A stretch of 64,000 nt of DNA from Callorhinus ursinus (Eukaryota; Chordata; Mammalia; Carnivora; Otariidae). Below, piece after piece: positions 49,250 to 60,624 of the stretch. Position numbers and translations under genes: made by a program. Each line of letters starts with the position of its first letter. Within the stretch, counting starts at the first letter, position 1. The DNA lies in contig NW_020313285.1 in assembly GCF_003265705.1 (NCBI RefSeq), positions 15,836,302-15,900,301 on the forward strand, given 5' to 3'. Under the pieces are notes generated by a model. The model did not search any database and was not told the DNA's origin. It worked only from the letters and a program-made list of their open reading frames with translations.

Positions 49250-49433
49250 GTTTCTTTGTTTTTAAGATTTTATTTACTTATTTGACAGAGAGAAAGAGAA
49301 GGAACACAAGCAGGGGGAGTGGGAGAGGGAGAAGCAGGCTTCCCACCCAGCAGGGAGCCAGATGTGGGGCTCGATCCCATCATGACCCAAGCTGAAGGCA
49401 GATGCTTAACGACTGAGCCACCCAGGCACCCCG
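49250..49433 (-). mobile_element. CAN-SINE
   Basis: Minus-strand copy with TSD ACACGAGTTTTT (49236-49247, 49436-49447). Confidence 0.93.
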
Positions 49434-49862
49434 AGACACGAGTTTTTATAAGTTTTCTTTTAAACTTTGTTTTTATATCTAGATTTTTCTGAATTTACCT
49501 ACTATACAATAAAACACCAAACTTTACAACTTAAGATAATTTACTACAAACACAGGAGGTTTAAACCTTTCTAGCTAATAATAAAGGGAATACTTGCTCA
49601 GTGAGCCATATTTTCTCACCCATGATTTCCAGTTGGCTTTCTCCATTCCTAAATATGTTGTTCTCGCAATGGGAAAGGAGGTTTTGTTAAAAAAAAAATA
49701 TTATTAGAATGACACATGGAATTGAAGAAATAGAAAACTCAACAAAAGCTGGTGACTTCAATACTCCACGCTCAATAAACGATGGAACAACTACACAAAA
49801 AATCAACAAGAACGTGGAAAAATCAGCAAGAACACAGAAACCTCTGCCCAAAAACAGGCAAC

Positions 49863-50060
49863 TTTTTTTTTTAAAGATTTTATGTATTTATTTGACAGAG
49901 AAAGAGAGAGAGAGAGCACAGTGGCAGTGGCAGGCAGAGGGAGAGGGAGAAGCAGGCTCCCCGCTGAGCAGGGAACCCAATGCAGGCTCGATTCCAGGAC
50001 CCCGGGATCATGACCTGAGCCGAAGGCAGACGTTTAATGACTGAGCCACCCAGGCGCCCC
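49863..50060 (-). mobile_element. CAN-SINE in L1 ORF2 relic
   Basis: Minus-strand copy with TSD AACAGGCAAC / AACAGGTGAC (49853-49862, 50061-50070). Confidence 0.93.
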
Positions 50061-50617
50061 AACAGGTGACTATTTTTTCAACTACATGTGCAACATTCTC
50101 CAGGATACACCACATGCTGGGCCAGAAAACAAGACTCAATACATTTAAAAGGACTAAAATCATATAAAGTTTGTTCTCTGACCACAATGGAACCAATTTA
50201 GAAATGAAGAAAAGGAAATCTAAGAATTCCACAAATATCTGGAGATCAAAAACATACTTCTCCATAAGCCATGGGTCAAAGAAACAGCAAGGGAAATTAG
50301 AAAATATTTTGAAGTGAATGAAAATGAAAACAAAAGATTAAAATTTATGATCTTTGGTTAAAGCGGTGCTTAGAGGACAATTTAGAGCTAAATGCCTATG
50401 TGTGAAAAGAAAAAATACCTCAAATTAATAACCTAATCTTCCACCTTAATAAAAAAAAGAGCAAACTACATCCACAGCAAGCAGAAGGGAAGAAATAATA
50501 AAGATGAGGACAGAAATTAATGAGAAAAAAAAAGACCAAAAAAATAGAGAAAATCAGTGAAAACAAAAGTTGGTTTCCTTGAAAAGATTAATAAAATTAA
50601 CACACCTTCAGCTAGGA

Positions 50618-50875
50618 TAGGAATCAGCCAACTTATAAAGAGCCAGAGAGAGAAAATATTTTAGGCTCTAAAGGCTATAAGGTCTCTGTCTCAATGACTC
50701 AACTCTGCTCCTGTAGCAGGAAAACAGTCACAAAGTATATAAATAAATGGATGTAATCGTGTTCCAATAAAACTGAATTTAAAAAAGCAAGCCTCTTTGT
50801 CCCATGGGCCACAGCCTACTCATCTTTGATGCATATGGGCCAAAAAGAACTATTAATGAAGTCAAGTCATGAATG
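50618..50875. mobile_element. hAT/Charlie-type element inside L1
   Basis: Same family as the copy at 9.79 kb (CAACTCTGCTCCTGTAGCAG, GTGTTCCAATAAAACTGAA), inserted in the plus-strand L1 ORF2 relic. Confidence 0.65.
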
Positions 50876-50999
50876 AAATCTTCTTTGGAATATGCTACTT
50901 TTAGGAGGGGAAAAAAAGAAAAACCACAGATTACAATAATCAGGAATAAAAGAGGGGGCATAACCAGTGAATTTACAGAAATTAAAAAGATTATAAATG

Positions 51000-51211
51000 G
51001 GGGCACTTGGGTGGCTCAGGCAGTTAAGTGTCTGCCTTTGGCTCAGGTCGTGATCCCTGAGTCCTGAGATTGAGCCCCACATCGGGCTCCCTGCTCAAGG
51101 GGAGTCTGCTTCTCCTTCTCCCTCTACCCCTCCCTGCCGCTTGTGCTCTCTCTTCCTCTCTCTCTCACTTGCTCTCTCTCAAATAAATAAAATCTTTGAA
51201 AAAAATTTTTG
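51000..51211 (+). mobile_element. CAN-SINE in L1 ORF2 relic
   Basis: Plus-strand copy with a perfect 16-base TSD AAAAAGATTATAAATG (50984-50999, 51212-51227). Confidence 0.95.
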
Positions 51212-52171
51212 AAAAAGATTATAAATGTATGCTATGAACCATTTTATTCCAACAAATAAATGAAATCACTTAAATGTAACTAATTCCTAGAAAGACAAAA
51301 ATTACCAAAATTGACTCAGGAAGAAATGGAAACTTGGAATAGATCTACAACAAGAAATTGAATCAGCAATTTAAAATATTCTCATTTTATAAAGTCCAGG
51401 AAGTTCAAATGACTTCACAGGTGAATTGTATCCAACATTTGGAGAAAAAATAATACCAATCTTTCAGAAACTCTTCCAGAAAACAGAGGAGGGAACACAT
51501 CCATCTCATTCTATGAGGCAAGTATTATTCTGATATTAAAGCTACACAAATGTATCACAAGAAAACTATAGACTAATATCCCTCATGAATACAGATTCTA
51601 AAATTTGTAATAAAATACTAGCAAATCATATCTAGTAGTATATAAAAAGAACTATATACCTTGACCAGGTGGGATGTTTTCCCTAGGAATACAGGAGTTG
51701 GTTAACATCTAAAAATCTACCACCTCTCATGTCACCAATCACATTAACAGTTAAGGAGGAAAAACCAAATGATCGTATCAATAGGCACAGAAAAAGTATT
51801 AGACAAAATGCCGTATCCATTCATGACTTAAAGGTGGAGAGGACAAAGAAACTAGGACTAGAAGGAAACTTTCTCCATTTGATAAAGGGCATCTTTAAGA
51901 ATCCCACAGCTAACATCACACTTAATAATGAAAGAGTCGATGTTTTCCCCTAGTATGAGGAAGAAGACAAGGATGTCCACTATTAGCACCTCTATGCAAC
52001 ACTGTACTGAAGGTTCTAGCCCATAAAATCAGGCAAGAAAGACAAAAGGCAGCCAGACTGGGAAGGAAGATGCAAGACTGTCTATTCATCGATGACATGA
52101 ACGTGTACATAGAAAAACCTAAGGAATCCACACAGAAAACTACAAGAACTAATAAAAGAGTTCAGCAAGGT

Positions 52172-52579
52172 TGGGGCACCTGGGTGGTACAGCTGGTTAC
52201 GCATCTGACTCCTGGTATCGGCTCAGGTCCTGATCTCAAGGTCATGAGATTGAGCCCTGTGTCAGGCTCCACACTCAATGCAGAGTCTGCTTAAGACTCC
52301 GTCTCCCTCCCCCTTTGCCCCTCCCTCACATGCTCTCCCTCTCTCTCTCTAAAATAAATAATTTTTTTTTTTTACAGATTTTATTTATTTATTTGACAGA
52401 GAGAGACACAGCAAGAGAGGGAACACAAGCAGGGGGAATGGGAGAGGGAGAAGCAGGCTTCCTGCAGAACAGGGAGCCCAACGCGAGGCTTGATCCCAGG
52501 GCCTGAGCCGAAGGCAGACGCCTAATGACTGAGCCACCCAGGCGCCCCTAAAATAAATAAATCTTAAAAAAAAAAAAAA
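52172..52579 (+). mobile_element. CAN-SINE, itself split by a second SINE
   Basis: Outer SINE with TSD GTTCAGCAAGGT (52160-52171, 52580-52591) in the L1 ORF2 relic. Its A/T-rich tail holds the minus-strand SINE at 52362-52548. Confidence 0.94.
52362..52548 (-). mobile_element. CAN-SINE nested in another SINE
   Basis: Complete minus-strand copy with TSD TAAAATAAATAA (52350-52361, 52549-52560) derived from the host SINE's own tail. Confidence 0.95.
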
Positions 52580-52960
52580 GGTTCAGCAAGGTAGAAGAAT
52601 ATAAGATCAATATACAAAAATCAATTGTACTTCTATATAAGCAATGAACAATCTGAAAATGAAATTGAGAAAAGAACTGCATTCACATTTAAGCATATGC
52701 AATTTTTTTGATATCATAAATGACCTGATGATGAACACCCATGAATACAAACAATACTTTCTGTATTTAAGATTTATGTTTGTATAGATTCCTGAAACTC
52801 TCTACTTGCTTTCATGGTGACAGCTACAAAAGTGACAGATTAAGAGAACAATGATTGTGTTACATACTGAAGTATGACCAAAAATATACGGTAACTTGGG
52901 GGTTCTACCAGTTAACAAAGTTCATTCTAAATAAATTCAAGAGCAGTGAAGGTAACTCAC

Positions 52961-53129
52961 CTGCACAGCATGAGACAAATCTGATACCAGACACTGACGG
53001 AGCCTATCATCATTCCCAATTCCTTGAAGGACAAAGTCAGGCACATAAGATGAGCAGTAGCCACCCAACAAGGACCTCCCAAAGTTGGCAATGTTGGGCT
53101 GAACAGCACTCACTTCAATCAATTTTGAC
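52961..53129 (-). CDS. FNIP1: FNIP1 coding exon 15
   Basis: 169 nt with acceptor CTTCCAG and donor GTGAGT (from 52960). The first base completes the Gly codon of exon 14. It then encodes [40 protein letters not shown] and ends LSHAVQ on a full codon. It opens the FNIP C-terminal conserved block after the long disordered region of exon 14. The next intron, 11.5 kb, is the longest complete FNIP1 intron here. Confidence 0.97.
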
Positions 53130-53946
53130 CTGGAAGAAAGGTCCCAAAAGAAGGCATATCCAATTAGTAATACATATTTTATCAGTAAAAAAATTTTTGG
53201 ACTCTACTAGTCTGTATTTCTAGTACCATCATTTTCTACAAAATATACTCAGAGTAAAATCATCCTTAAGTAAAAACTGGCCTAAGTGATAAATCAGACC
53301 ACAAAATACTCCTTCCTATCCTGAAAAGAAGGTGGATGAACAACTATGTAATGACGTGAGTATAAATCTTTCATAAGAAACATCCGGAATGCTGTCCCTT
53401 GTGTATGTAATACATTCTTAATACAATCAGTAAATGAAAACCATCATCCAAAACAAAGTAGCTAAATATTAAATACATCACAAACCCAAAGCATGGAATA
53501 TAACATTTCTCAAATATGAATCTTCTCCTTGTATACTTGACCCACAGTATACATTTCCTGTTTTTCTTTTAGTCTTCACCAAATTTATTCCTAACAGCCA
53601 TTTCCTACTTTCTCTGTGATTACCTCTCTCTAGTTGCTGGGCTCAGCACAGGTCCATATATACGGGGGCATAATTCACTCCTAAATGACTTGAAAACTCC
53701 TAAGCAGAAAGAATCTCCTACATACATATATGCTTTTCTTTAATACCTTCACAGAACGTTTCTGGGGTACCTATGGGGCTCAGCCTTTAATCTTTCCTTA
53801 AAACCACACAGCAATAGAAGAGAATCTGTCCAGGACAATGATCTCTTCTTTTACATTAGTTACCACCAACCTTCAGAGACCATCTAAACAGAAGAATGGT
53901 ACATATTTATATAGGGTCTATTATAGGTTAAAAACTTCCTACTTAC
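53130..53946 (-). other. FNIP1: FNIP1 intron 14
   Basis: 817 bases with no recognisable repeat; AT-rich sequence between the exon 14 donor and exon 15 acceptor. Confidence 0.9.
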
Positions 53947-55372
53947 CCAGGAAAAGGTATCTCATCTTCTTCTGCCCAATCTTCTTGCTCTCCTCCATAG
54001 TAACTGCTTACTTGTCTAGTCATATCATGACCTGTATCTTCACTTTCACTGTCCCCAAGGGCACTATCTGAACTTTCATTTCGTGGAATGTCCCATTCAG
54101 TTCCTACAGCAATTTTTTTCTCTGAACTCTCTTTATCCCCATGGGGGACAAGAATGGAGAGTGCATCTCTTTGGTCCTGCTGAGGAAAGCAGGTTTTACA
54201 TGAATCCTGGTGAACTGTTTCTACACATTTACAAAATTCACTGTTCTGTTTGCTATTTTTTGTACACAATCCTTTTGAAAATTCTAACATACAGCAATGT
54301 TCTTTACTGTCTGTACTTGTTTTAACTGCAATAATATCATCAATAGTCCTGGTTTCAATTGAATCATCATTAAAATATTCATCAAATAAGCTCATGCTTT
54401 CTGGGTCTGAATGATTCCAACAGGGAGGTTCACAGGTTTCTCCAGAAACCATGTTTGGTATATCAGACTCGCCGCATTGGTCCTTAGTTGTTTGTTTAGT
54501 TTCTTGATGCTGCTGATCAATAGCCCCTCCTTCTTCCTTCAGTGGTTTGGTGTGGTGCCTGGTAATCTGATCCACCACTGCCTGACTCCTGAGTTCAGTA
54601 TCTGAGTCAGGGGACATAGAATCTCCAATCAAGAAGGTAACCTTTGTCTGTGATGCTTCACAAGAAAATGCAGCAGTCAAAAGCTTATCTGGAGGTTTTT
54701 TTTCCACAACCATTCCTGTGGATCTCAACACTTTGCCTGTGTGATTACCTGAACCCAGCAATTCCTCATTATGCCATGTTTCCTCTGCTGGCTCTAAGCC
54801 TGATTTTGACAAGGCACATTTGTCTACTGGAGCAGATCCTGTGCAAACAACGGTCTCTAACTTGGTGTCAAGGCAAGTTCTTAATTTATCTCTGAACTGT
54901 TTAACATCAACAGCATTTTCTTCTTGGCAGTCAGAGGGAGAAATCATTTGACACTCATCTGAAATTCCTAGCAGCTCCTTAGAGCTGTTTTGAATATCTT
55001 CTCTCTCTTGTTGTGAAACATTCTCTATATTTTGCCCAAGGAGTGGACGACTGCAATATTTACAGCTACAATTAGGAGTCCTTGTTTCTTCTGGGTCTTT
55101 AAAGAGCAAACTGCTTTTGTTTCTATGCACTGTGATAAGCACATACTCAGATTCTTCTATTTCACCTTTCTCTAAAGTGGTAGTAATTACTGTGCCTGGC
55201 ATAACAATGGCTTCATCTTCTCCATTTTCTAAAAGATGGGTTTCTTGAAGTTCAGAGCATCTTATAAAATAAGTAAGAAAATAAAGCAGCCTCTGGACCA
55301 TGTCTTGTCGTTTGCCAACCACCACAGTCCTCGCTAACCGTACAGGAGAACCAATAGCGCCATACAAGTCCC
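53947..55372 (-). CDS. FNIP1: FNIP1 large coding exon 14
   Basis: A single 1426-nt exon encoding about 475 residues. The acceptor is CATTGCAG (55374-55373) and the donor GTAAGT starts at 53946. It begins (G)[12 protein letters not shown], the end of the FNIP middle domain. A long acidic, Ser-rich, low-order region follows, ending [12 protein letters not shown]. The Cys-rich FEM1B degron (NCSCKYCS) is at about 55070-55047. It is followed by Arg where I recall His in human, a possible loss of a zinc ligand. The casein kinase 2 cluster [13 protein letters not shown] is intact at 54074-54036; the family literature places it at S938-S948 and links it to HSP90 co-chaperone control. Cys pairs HCC, FCKC and CKTC are kept. 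The frame is fully open. Confidence 0.98.
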
Positions 55373-56782
55373 CTGCAATGGAAGAATCAGTTAATGAACA
55401 CATCCTCTCCTCACATAGCCAAGCGGGCTATTTCCAATGATCAGATATCTACTCTTATTGTATGAAGGTTAGTTCAGCTTTTACTCTAGTTCTTTAATAG
55501 GTGAGTGACTATTCAGGAGGATAGGATGAGATAAATGGTATTTACCAAAGAGAAAGGTGAATAGAGGGGTCTTCTAGTTTCCTCTTTAAGGAGCTCCTAT
55601 GGTTCTGAAACCTCAACCAAAGAGTTAATTGTGAAAGTCACACCGACCAAGAGTATTCTCTGTGCCAGGCCTCATGCAGAGCACTTCACTGGGGCAGAGA
55701 AGTACTACCTAAAGAACTATATGCGAAAGGATTCTATAGCTGCATCTAATGCAGAGGAGAGAAAGCACAGTATCTACTGGGGGGCAAGGAGAAAAGGGAG
55801 TAGTGGTAGAACGTGGAGCAGAACTGGAGTAGTCACATCACACACTTAACCTTTCTTGATTAAATCACATCTGTGAACCTTAACTGTTACTGCCCTACCT
55901 AGGACCCCAACCTAGTTCCCATGTTTTTAAAAGCCCTTCTATTTCTTAGGGGATTGGGTACTCAGAAAAGACCAGAAAGGACAAGAAGAGTGAGACCTAT
56001 CCCAAGAGGAAAAGAAGGGGCAACACATTCAGCCATGTGGTTCATTTTCACTTTTGTATCCACACTAGACGCCAACATAAGAAAAGGGCAATGGGAACCT
56101 AAGAGTTATCAATGTAATTTCTGTATTTATGCTATACTCAAATTAGATGCAGAAAAAGGTGCCAAAGCACACTTAAAAATAGAGAATACAAAGTCATTAA
56201 TTTAAATATAATTCAATTTTAGCAAGTTATCTGTATACACACTTTAAAGCCTAACTCCCACACTTTTTAAGGGAACAAATAGGTCTCAGATAAATATATG
56301 CTATAGACAGCACTATGACAATTTTTCTCCTCTAATTAATACACTGGCTCTAATGCCATCACATGCCACTGTCCAAAACTACTCCTAAGGTTCTCATGAA
56401 TTACCAAATAAACTGAACTGCTTTGACATGGCAAGTGAGTCTTTCCTGACCGGTTCCACTTTACTTTTCCAGGTTTATCTTCTTATAGTTACACTTTTTC
56501 ATCATTATTCGCACTAAGTCCCACTTAAAGAAGACTACTTAAACCGGAACACTGAATCAACTCAGCACTCTTAACACCTAGACCCCTTTCCTCATGCTAT
56601 GCGCTTGCCCTTTCCTCTGTTTCTCTGCCAGTCCAAAGCTTCCCACCCAAGCATCCTCCCTTGGGCAAAAGTAAGCTTCCCTAACTGAAATTTCACTGAA
56701 CTTTTCATTTCTTTTATAATTCCTCTTTGAATTATCATTATTGTCCTCATATTTATTACCTTCAGTAATAAACTGTCCACTT

Positions 56783-56975
56783 ATTTTAAGATTGTATTTA
56801 TTTGAGAGACAGAGAGCGCACAAGCATGCATGCACAGGGGGGCGGGGCAGAAGGAGAGGGAGAAGCAGACTCCCCACTGAGCAGGGAGCCCAAAGAGGGG
56901 CTCTATCCCAGGACCCCGAGATCATGACCTGAGCCAAAGGCAGACACTTAACCTACTGAGCCACCCAGGAGCCCC
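56783..56975 (-). mobile_element. CAN-SINE, first of a pair at one target
   Basis: Minus-strand copy between TAAACTGTCCACTT (from 56769) and TAAATTGTCCATTT (56976-56989). Confidence 0.92.
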
Positions 56976-56987
56976 TAAATTGTCCAT

Positions 56988-57180
56988 TTTTTTTAAAGAT
57001 TTCATTTATTTGAGAGACAGAATGAGAAGAGAGAGAGAGAGCACGAGAAGGGGGGAAGGTCAGAGGGAGAAGCACACTCCCCCCGAGCAGGGAGCCCGAC
57101 ACAGGACTTGATCCCGGGACTCCAGGATTATGATCTGAGCCGAAGACAGTCACTTAACTAACTAAGCCACCCAAGCACCC
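56988..57180 (-). mobile_element. CAN-SINE, second of a pair at one target
   Basis: Minus-strand copy between TAAATTGTCCATTT (56976-56989) and TAAACTGTCCACTT (from 57181). It differs clearly from its neighbour, so the pair is not a simple duplication. Confidence 0.92.
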
Positions 57181-57359
57181 TAAACTGTCCACTTCTTGAG
57201 GCTAAGAACTGCATTTCATCTTTATATGCTCCAATGCTCTTTGCATAGGGCCTTATATATATTATGCACTCAATATATGATTACAGAATTGAAAATAAAT
57301 TTGAAATGTCCAAAAAAATAAAATGCTACTGAATTACTTGATTTGAAAAAAACTAAGTT

Positions 57360-57785
57360 AATACCCATACAACGGTATACTACCCAGCATAATAAAGGCA
57401 TTGACTAGTACTTAAACAACATAGGCAAATCTCAAAATAATTATGTTGAATGAAAAAAGTCAGAACAACCAAAAAAAGCATGTACTGTATGATTCCATTT
57501 ATATCTAGAAAATTCAAACTAATCTATAGTGATAGAAAGCAGACCAGTAGCTGCCTGGGTATGGGGTGAGGGGTGGAAGGTGAACAGGGAGAGTGGGGAG
57601 AAACAGGAAGGAGGGATTACAAAAGGGCATGAGGAAACTTTTCGAAGTGATGAGTATGTTTGCCATCTTGATTTTGGTGATGGTTTCAGAGGTGTTTATA
57701 TTTTGACATAAATATCAATACTTACAAAATTGTATATATATGTGTTTGCTATGTGTCAATTATTCCTCAATTAAGTAGAAGAAAG
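57360..57785 (+). mobile_element. L1M ORF2 end and 3' UTR
   Basis: 'CATGTACTGTATGATTCCAT', 'CTATAGTGATAGAAAGCAGA', 'CCAGTAGCTGCCTGGGTATG' and 'CAATTATTCCTCAATTAAG' in the known order of L1M 3' ends. Confidence 0.8.
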
Positions 57786-57959
57786 TAAAGGAGGGATGGA
57801 GGGAGGGAAGAAAGAGAAAGGGAGGGAAGTTACATGAATAAGCTACATGACAACCTGCCTGGCAAGCTCACTCATCAGCACAACCTAAGAGAAGTTTCTA
57901 TCAAGTCATCAAAATGTTCTCATTGGACTCCTCCCCCACGACCTAATAGTAAGAGAAGC

Positions 57960-58140
57960 AGTAACAGCAGTCACGTTTACCAGACACTGTTCTTAAGCAC
58001 TTTACAGGTATTCTCTAATTTGTCGTAACCTTATGAAGTATGTACTACATATTATCCCCAAATTATAAACAAAGAGACTGTGACTCACATGTGGTCTGTG
58101 TGACTCACATCCTGTACTTTTAAGCACCATGCTACAATAC
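57960..58140 (-). repeat. MIR
   Basis: 'TTCTTAAGCACTTTACAGGT' and 'ACCTTATGAAGTATGTACTA', reversed MIR. Confidence 0.6.
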
Positions 58141-58639
58141 CTTCCTAATGACTGTCAACTCATCAACCATCCCTTCTCTCCTGGGTTACCCATTTATTTA
58201 ACGGGGCCTCACAATAAGGGAAACATTTTCCAAAATTACTCAACAAACAAGCAAAAGTGGAAAACAGAAATCTCAATGACTGCTTCTCAGTTAACCAAAT
58301 TTATTCTAGCTATCATAGATGACTGTGATTCATTCTTTCTAGGCAAAGTACATTAACCTAAAACTCCCTAAAGACCCTGACGTTATGAGTAAATCAGTCA
58401 TGATCCTGCTTCTCTAGCTCTCACTGCAGTTGTGTATCTAGAAGAAATTGATATTAGACCAAAGATGGAGATGGTTTCGCAGACATGAAAAGGACAAGGA
58501 AAGAAAAAGTGCTTTAGAATGGAGGAGGTAAAAGAGAACATCTTGTTTCTTAATTTTTGTTTTTGCTATAAAATAACCCCAGACAGCTACACAAAAGTTT
58601 AAGTGTTATGCATCATGTAAGAGTTTTCAGACTACATAC

Positions 58640-58809
58640 CTAGTTGTGCCCAAAGTGGGTTATATGGATGAGTTTTTGCCAACATGTCCACACTCTGAGA
58701 GGAATGTTTTTCTAAAAATATTTTTATAGGTGGTTGTCCATTTGGCATGACCGTTGGAACCCAGGCAAGATGATTGGTCAGAACTGCAGTGATGAGTGCT
58801 GGTAAGAAT
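58640..58809 (-). CDS. FNIP1: FNIP1 coding exon 13
   Basis: 170 nt with acceptor TTTTCAG and donor GTATGT (from 58639). The first base completes a Gln codon from exon 12. It encodes [40 protein letters not shown] and ends NPLWAQL plus one base of Gly. This is in the FNIP middle (DENN-type) domain and matches the human protein almost residue for residue as I recall it. The lagging G joins GG of exon 14 to give the Gly before DLYGA. Confidence 0.97.
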
Positions 58810-59652
58810 CTGAAAACAAAACACATCCTATCAGACTCCATTCTGCCTTCATTAAACCTAATGTAAAATGCCGTGACATAATAAAGCAGAGAGAGTACAT
58901 ACTCTCATGTGGCCAAACAGCATAAAAAAAGGAGAGGAAAGAAGAAAAGACAGGCATGTCACCTGGACGAAAATGAGAATAAAGTTTTTGGATGGGTAGG
59001 AGTTAAAAAAAAATCCTTAAAATAAAAAACAGTATTCACACAGAGCTGTATCTGATCATAATTACAAAGCAAAAATGCCATTTTACTTGAAAAACTGGTT
59101 TATTTTCAGTGTTTATAATGAATCAACCAACAGGACTGTACATTTCCAAATTACTGAATGGGAAAATGAAGGAAAGTATTAAGCAAACTTTGCCTACCAT
59201 CAAAAAGATGGCTTCTAGGAATTTGATGAATGGTTACAAGCAAACAGTATGATAAAATATACATTAAATATGTATCACTGGAATCCTGGCACTTCATTTT
59301 TTTTTACTTATTTTCTATAGAATGAAACTGTGTAAGTGGATGCAATTCACCAAAAAATGGGAAGCCTCAGAGAGTTCTGTAAGTTGTCAGGAATTTTAAT
59401 TTAACACATAATTAAAGACCTTTTTACTGTTTTTTATTCATTTCATTCATTTTACTGTTTTCTGTGGCCTTCATCCATATCCCATCTCTTAATTATCTTT
59501 TAGAATTGTTTTGGTTATTAATAATAAGAAATAATTCCTAAAAACCCAGTTAATTATTTCAGTTTTGTAACTAGATTTGATCACAATCTAAATATCAAGT
59601 TATACTAAATAATATCTAAGATATAAAGAGAGACAAAGAGAGAAAGCCATAC
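58810..59652 (-). other. FNIP1: FNIP1 intron 12
   Basis: 843 bases of AT-rich sequence with no recognisable repeat. Confidence 0.9.
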
Positions 59653-59799
59653 TGATTTTTGGAAGCATTTTCCATTAGAAAAGTGAACTCCTTCATGAAA
59701 CGATGGCAAAGCTGGTTCTTTTCTGGAGTCCCCGACATCATTGTAAGCCAGACAGGCTCTCCAATTCGTGGCATTGTATAAAGATTACAAATTGTTGTT
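59653..59799 (-). CDS. FNIP1: FNIP1 coding exon 12
   Basis: 147 nt with acceptor TTTTTAG and donor GTATGG (from 59652), slightly weaker than the other donors. It encodes (A)[18 protein letters not shown], then [20 protein letters not shown] and [10 protein letters not shown] plus CA of Gln. The first base belongs to a codon started in exon 11, which is outside the window. It belongs to the FNIP middle domain. Exon numbers assume the human 18-exon model. Confidence 0.96.
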
Positions 59800-59999
59800 C
59801 TAAAAAGAGGAAAACACATTATGAAATTCACAGTTCCCAAAATTACATACTCTTAAAAGTTTATGTTACCAGTTTGGGCCTCACAGGTAGATTATTAAAG
59901 CTTTCAAGAGGCCACAATGAATCAAGTCATTCCTTCTTTGTCACCAGCATAGTACCACAGGAAATGTTCTACACATGAACTCAAAATATGTTGGTTCTG

Positions 60000-60130
60000 G
60001 GGCTGGCTCTAGCCCCAGTGACTGTGTCCCCTCAGGTAAATTACTTCCCTATTTTAAAGCATCAGTTTCCTACACCTGTAGAATGAGAGCATAGGACTGG
60101 ATAATTTCTAAAGTCCTTCCTGCTCTACAT
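60000..60130 (+). repeat. MIR fragment
   Basis: 'GTAAATTACTTCCCTATTTT' and 'CAGTTTCCTACACCTGTAGA' in MIR order. Confidence 0.65.
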
Positions 60131-60624
60131 TTCTAAGGTATATGCCATACTTAAATATAATGCAAATTATCAACAACCTACAAAAGAAAAATATTCTGAA
60201 TTGGATAATAGCTTATCCATATACCCACTCAAAACAATAGTTTATCAGCATCATTTTGTTGCCATGCTGAAACCCTTTAGTAAAATTCTGAAGGATGATG
60301 AGGACACTATATCTGCATACACTATTTTACGACTCTCAACCTCCTGAAGCTTTTCCTTGAATCAGCACAAGAGAGCATTATTGCACAATTATGATGATGC
60401 TTTTCTGGCTGCTGTCTCTTGCATTTAGACAACAGCTAGTCCCATGACTTGCACTTTCTCCTGAAAGCTTCATGGACATCTTTAAGTATCAATCATTTTC
60501 CTTCTACATTAATATCTATTCAGCCAAGTCCTATACGCTCACTAGATTAAGAAACTCCTACAAAGTTGAGGCTTAAGAAACTAGCTGATCTCTTGGAAGA
60601 TACAGAATGGTGCTGTACTTTCTA

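Larger units (their letters stand above)
49690..52700 (+). mobile_element. L1 ORF2 relic, split by four SINEs and a hAT element
   Basis: 'ACATTCTCCAGGATACACCA', 'AGAGCTAAATGCCTATGTG', 'CCAGGTGGGATGTTTTCCCT' and 'GATGACATGAACGTGTACAT' follow ORF2 order. Many stops and shifts: a dead copy that cannot move itself. Confidence 0.92.
41434..52960 (-). other. FNIP1: FNIP1 intron 15
   Basis: 11,527 bases, the most repeat-loaded part of the window. It contains L1 segments at 44.4, 45.5-46.9 and 49.7-52.7 kb, ten CAN-SINEs, microsatellites and a 100-base gap, and a 48-bp tandem duplication at 44.9 kb. Unassigned stretches remain at about 41.8-42.5, 43.4-44.35, 45.0-45.5 and 47.8-48.4 kb. Confidence 0.9.
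56440..57300 (+). repeat. L2-like tract split by two SINEs
   Basis: Pieces before 56783 and after 57181 join as one L2-like 3' region, ending 'GGGCCTTATATATATTATGC' and 'CTCAATATATGATT'. Confidence 0.5.
55373..58639 (-). other. FNIP1: FNIP1 intron 13
   Basis: 3267 bases. It holds an L2-like tract cut by two CAN-SINEs (56.4-57.3 kb), an L1 3' end (57.36-57.78 kb) and a MIR (57.96-58.14 kb). The part at 55.4-56.4 kb has nothing recognised. Confidence 0.9.

Noticed and set aside
51729..51953. Open frames in L1 ORF2 regions (also at 45.8, 46.2 and 52.0 kb)
   Set aside because: Fragments of dead L1 copies with stops and frameshifts; no complete ORF1 or ORF2 exists in the window.
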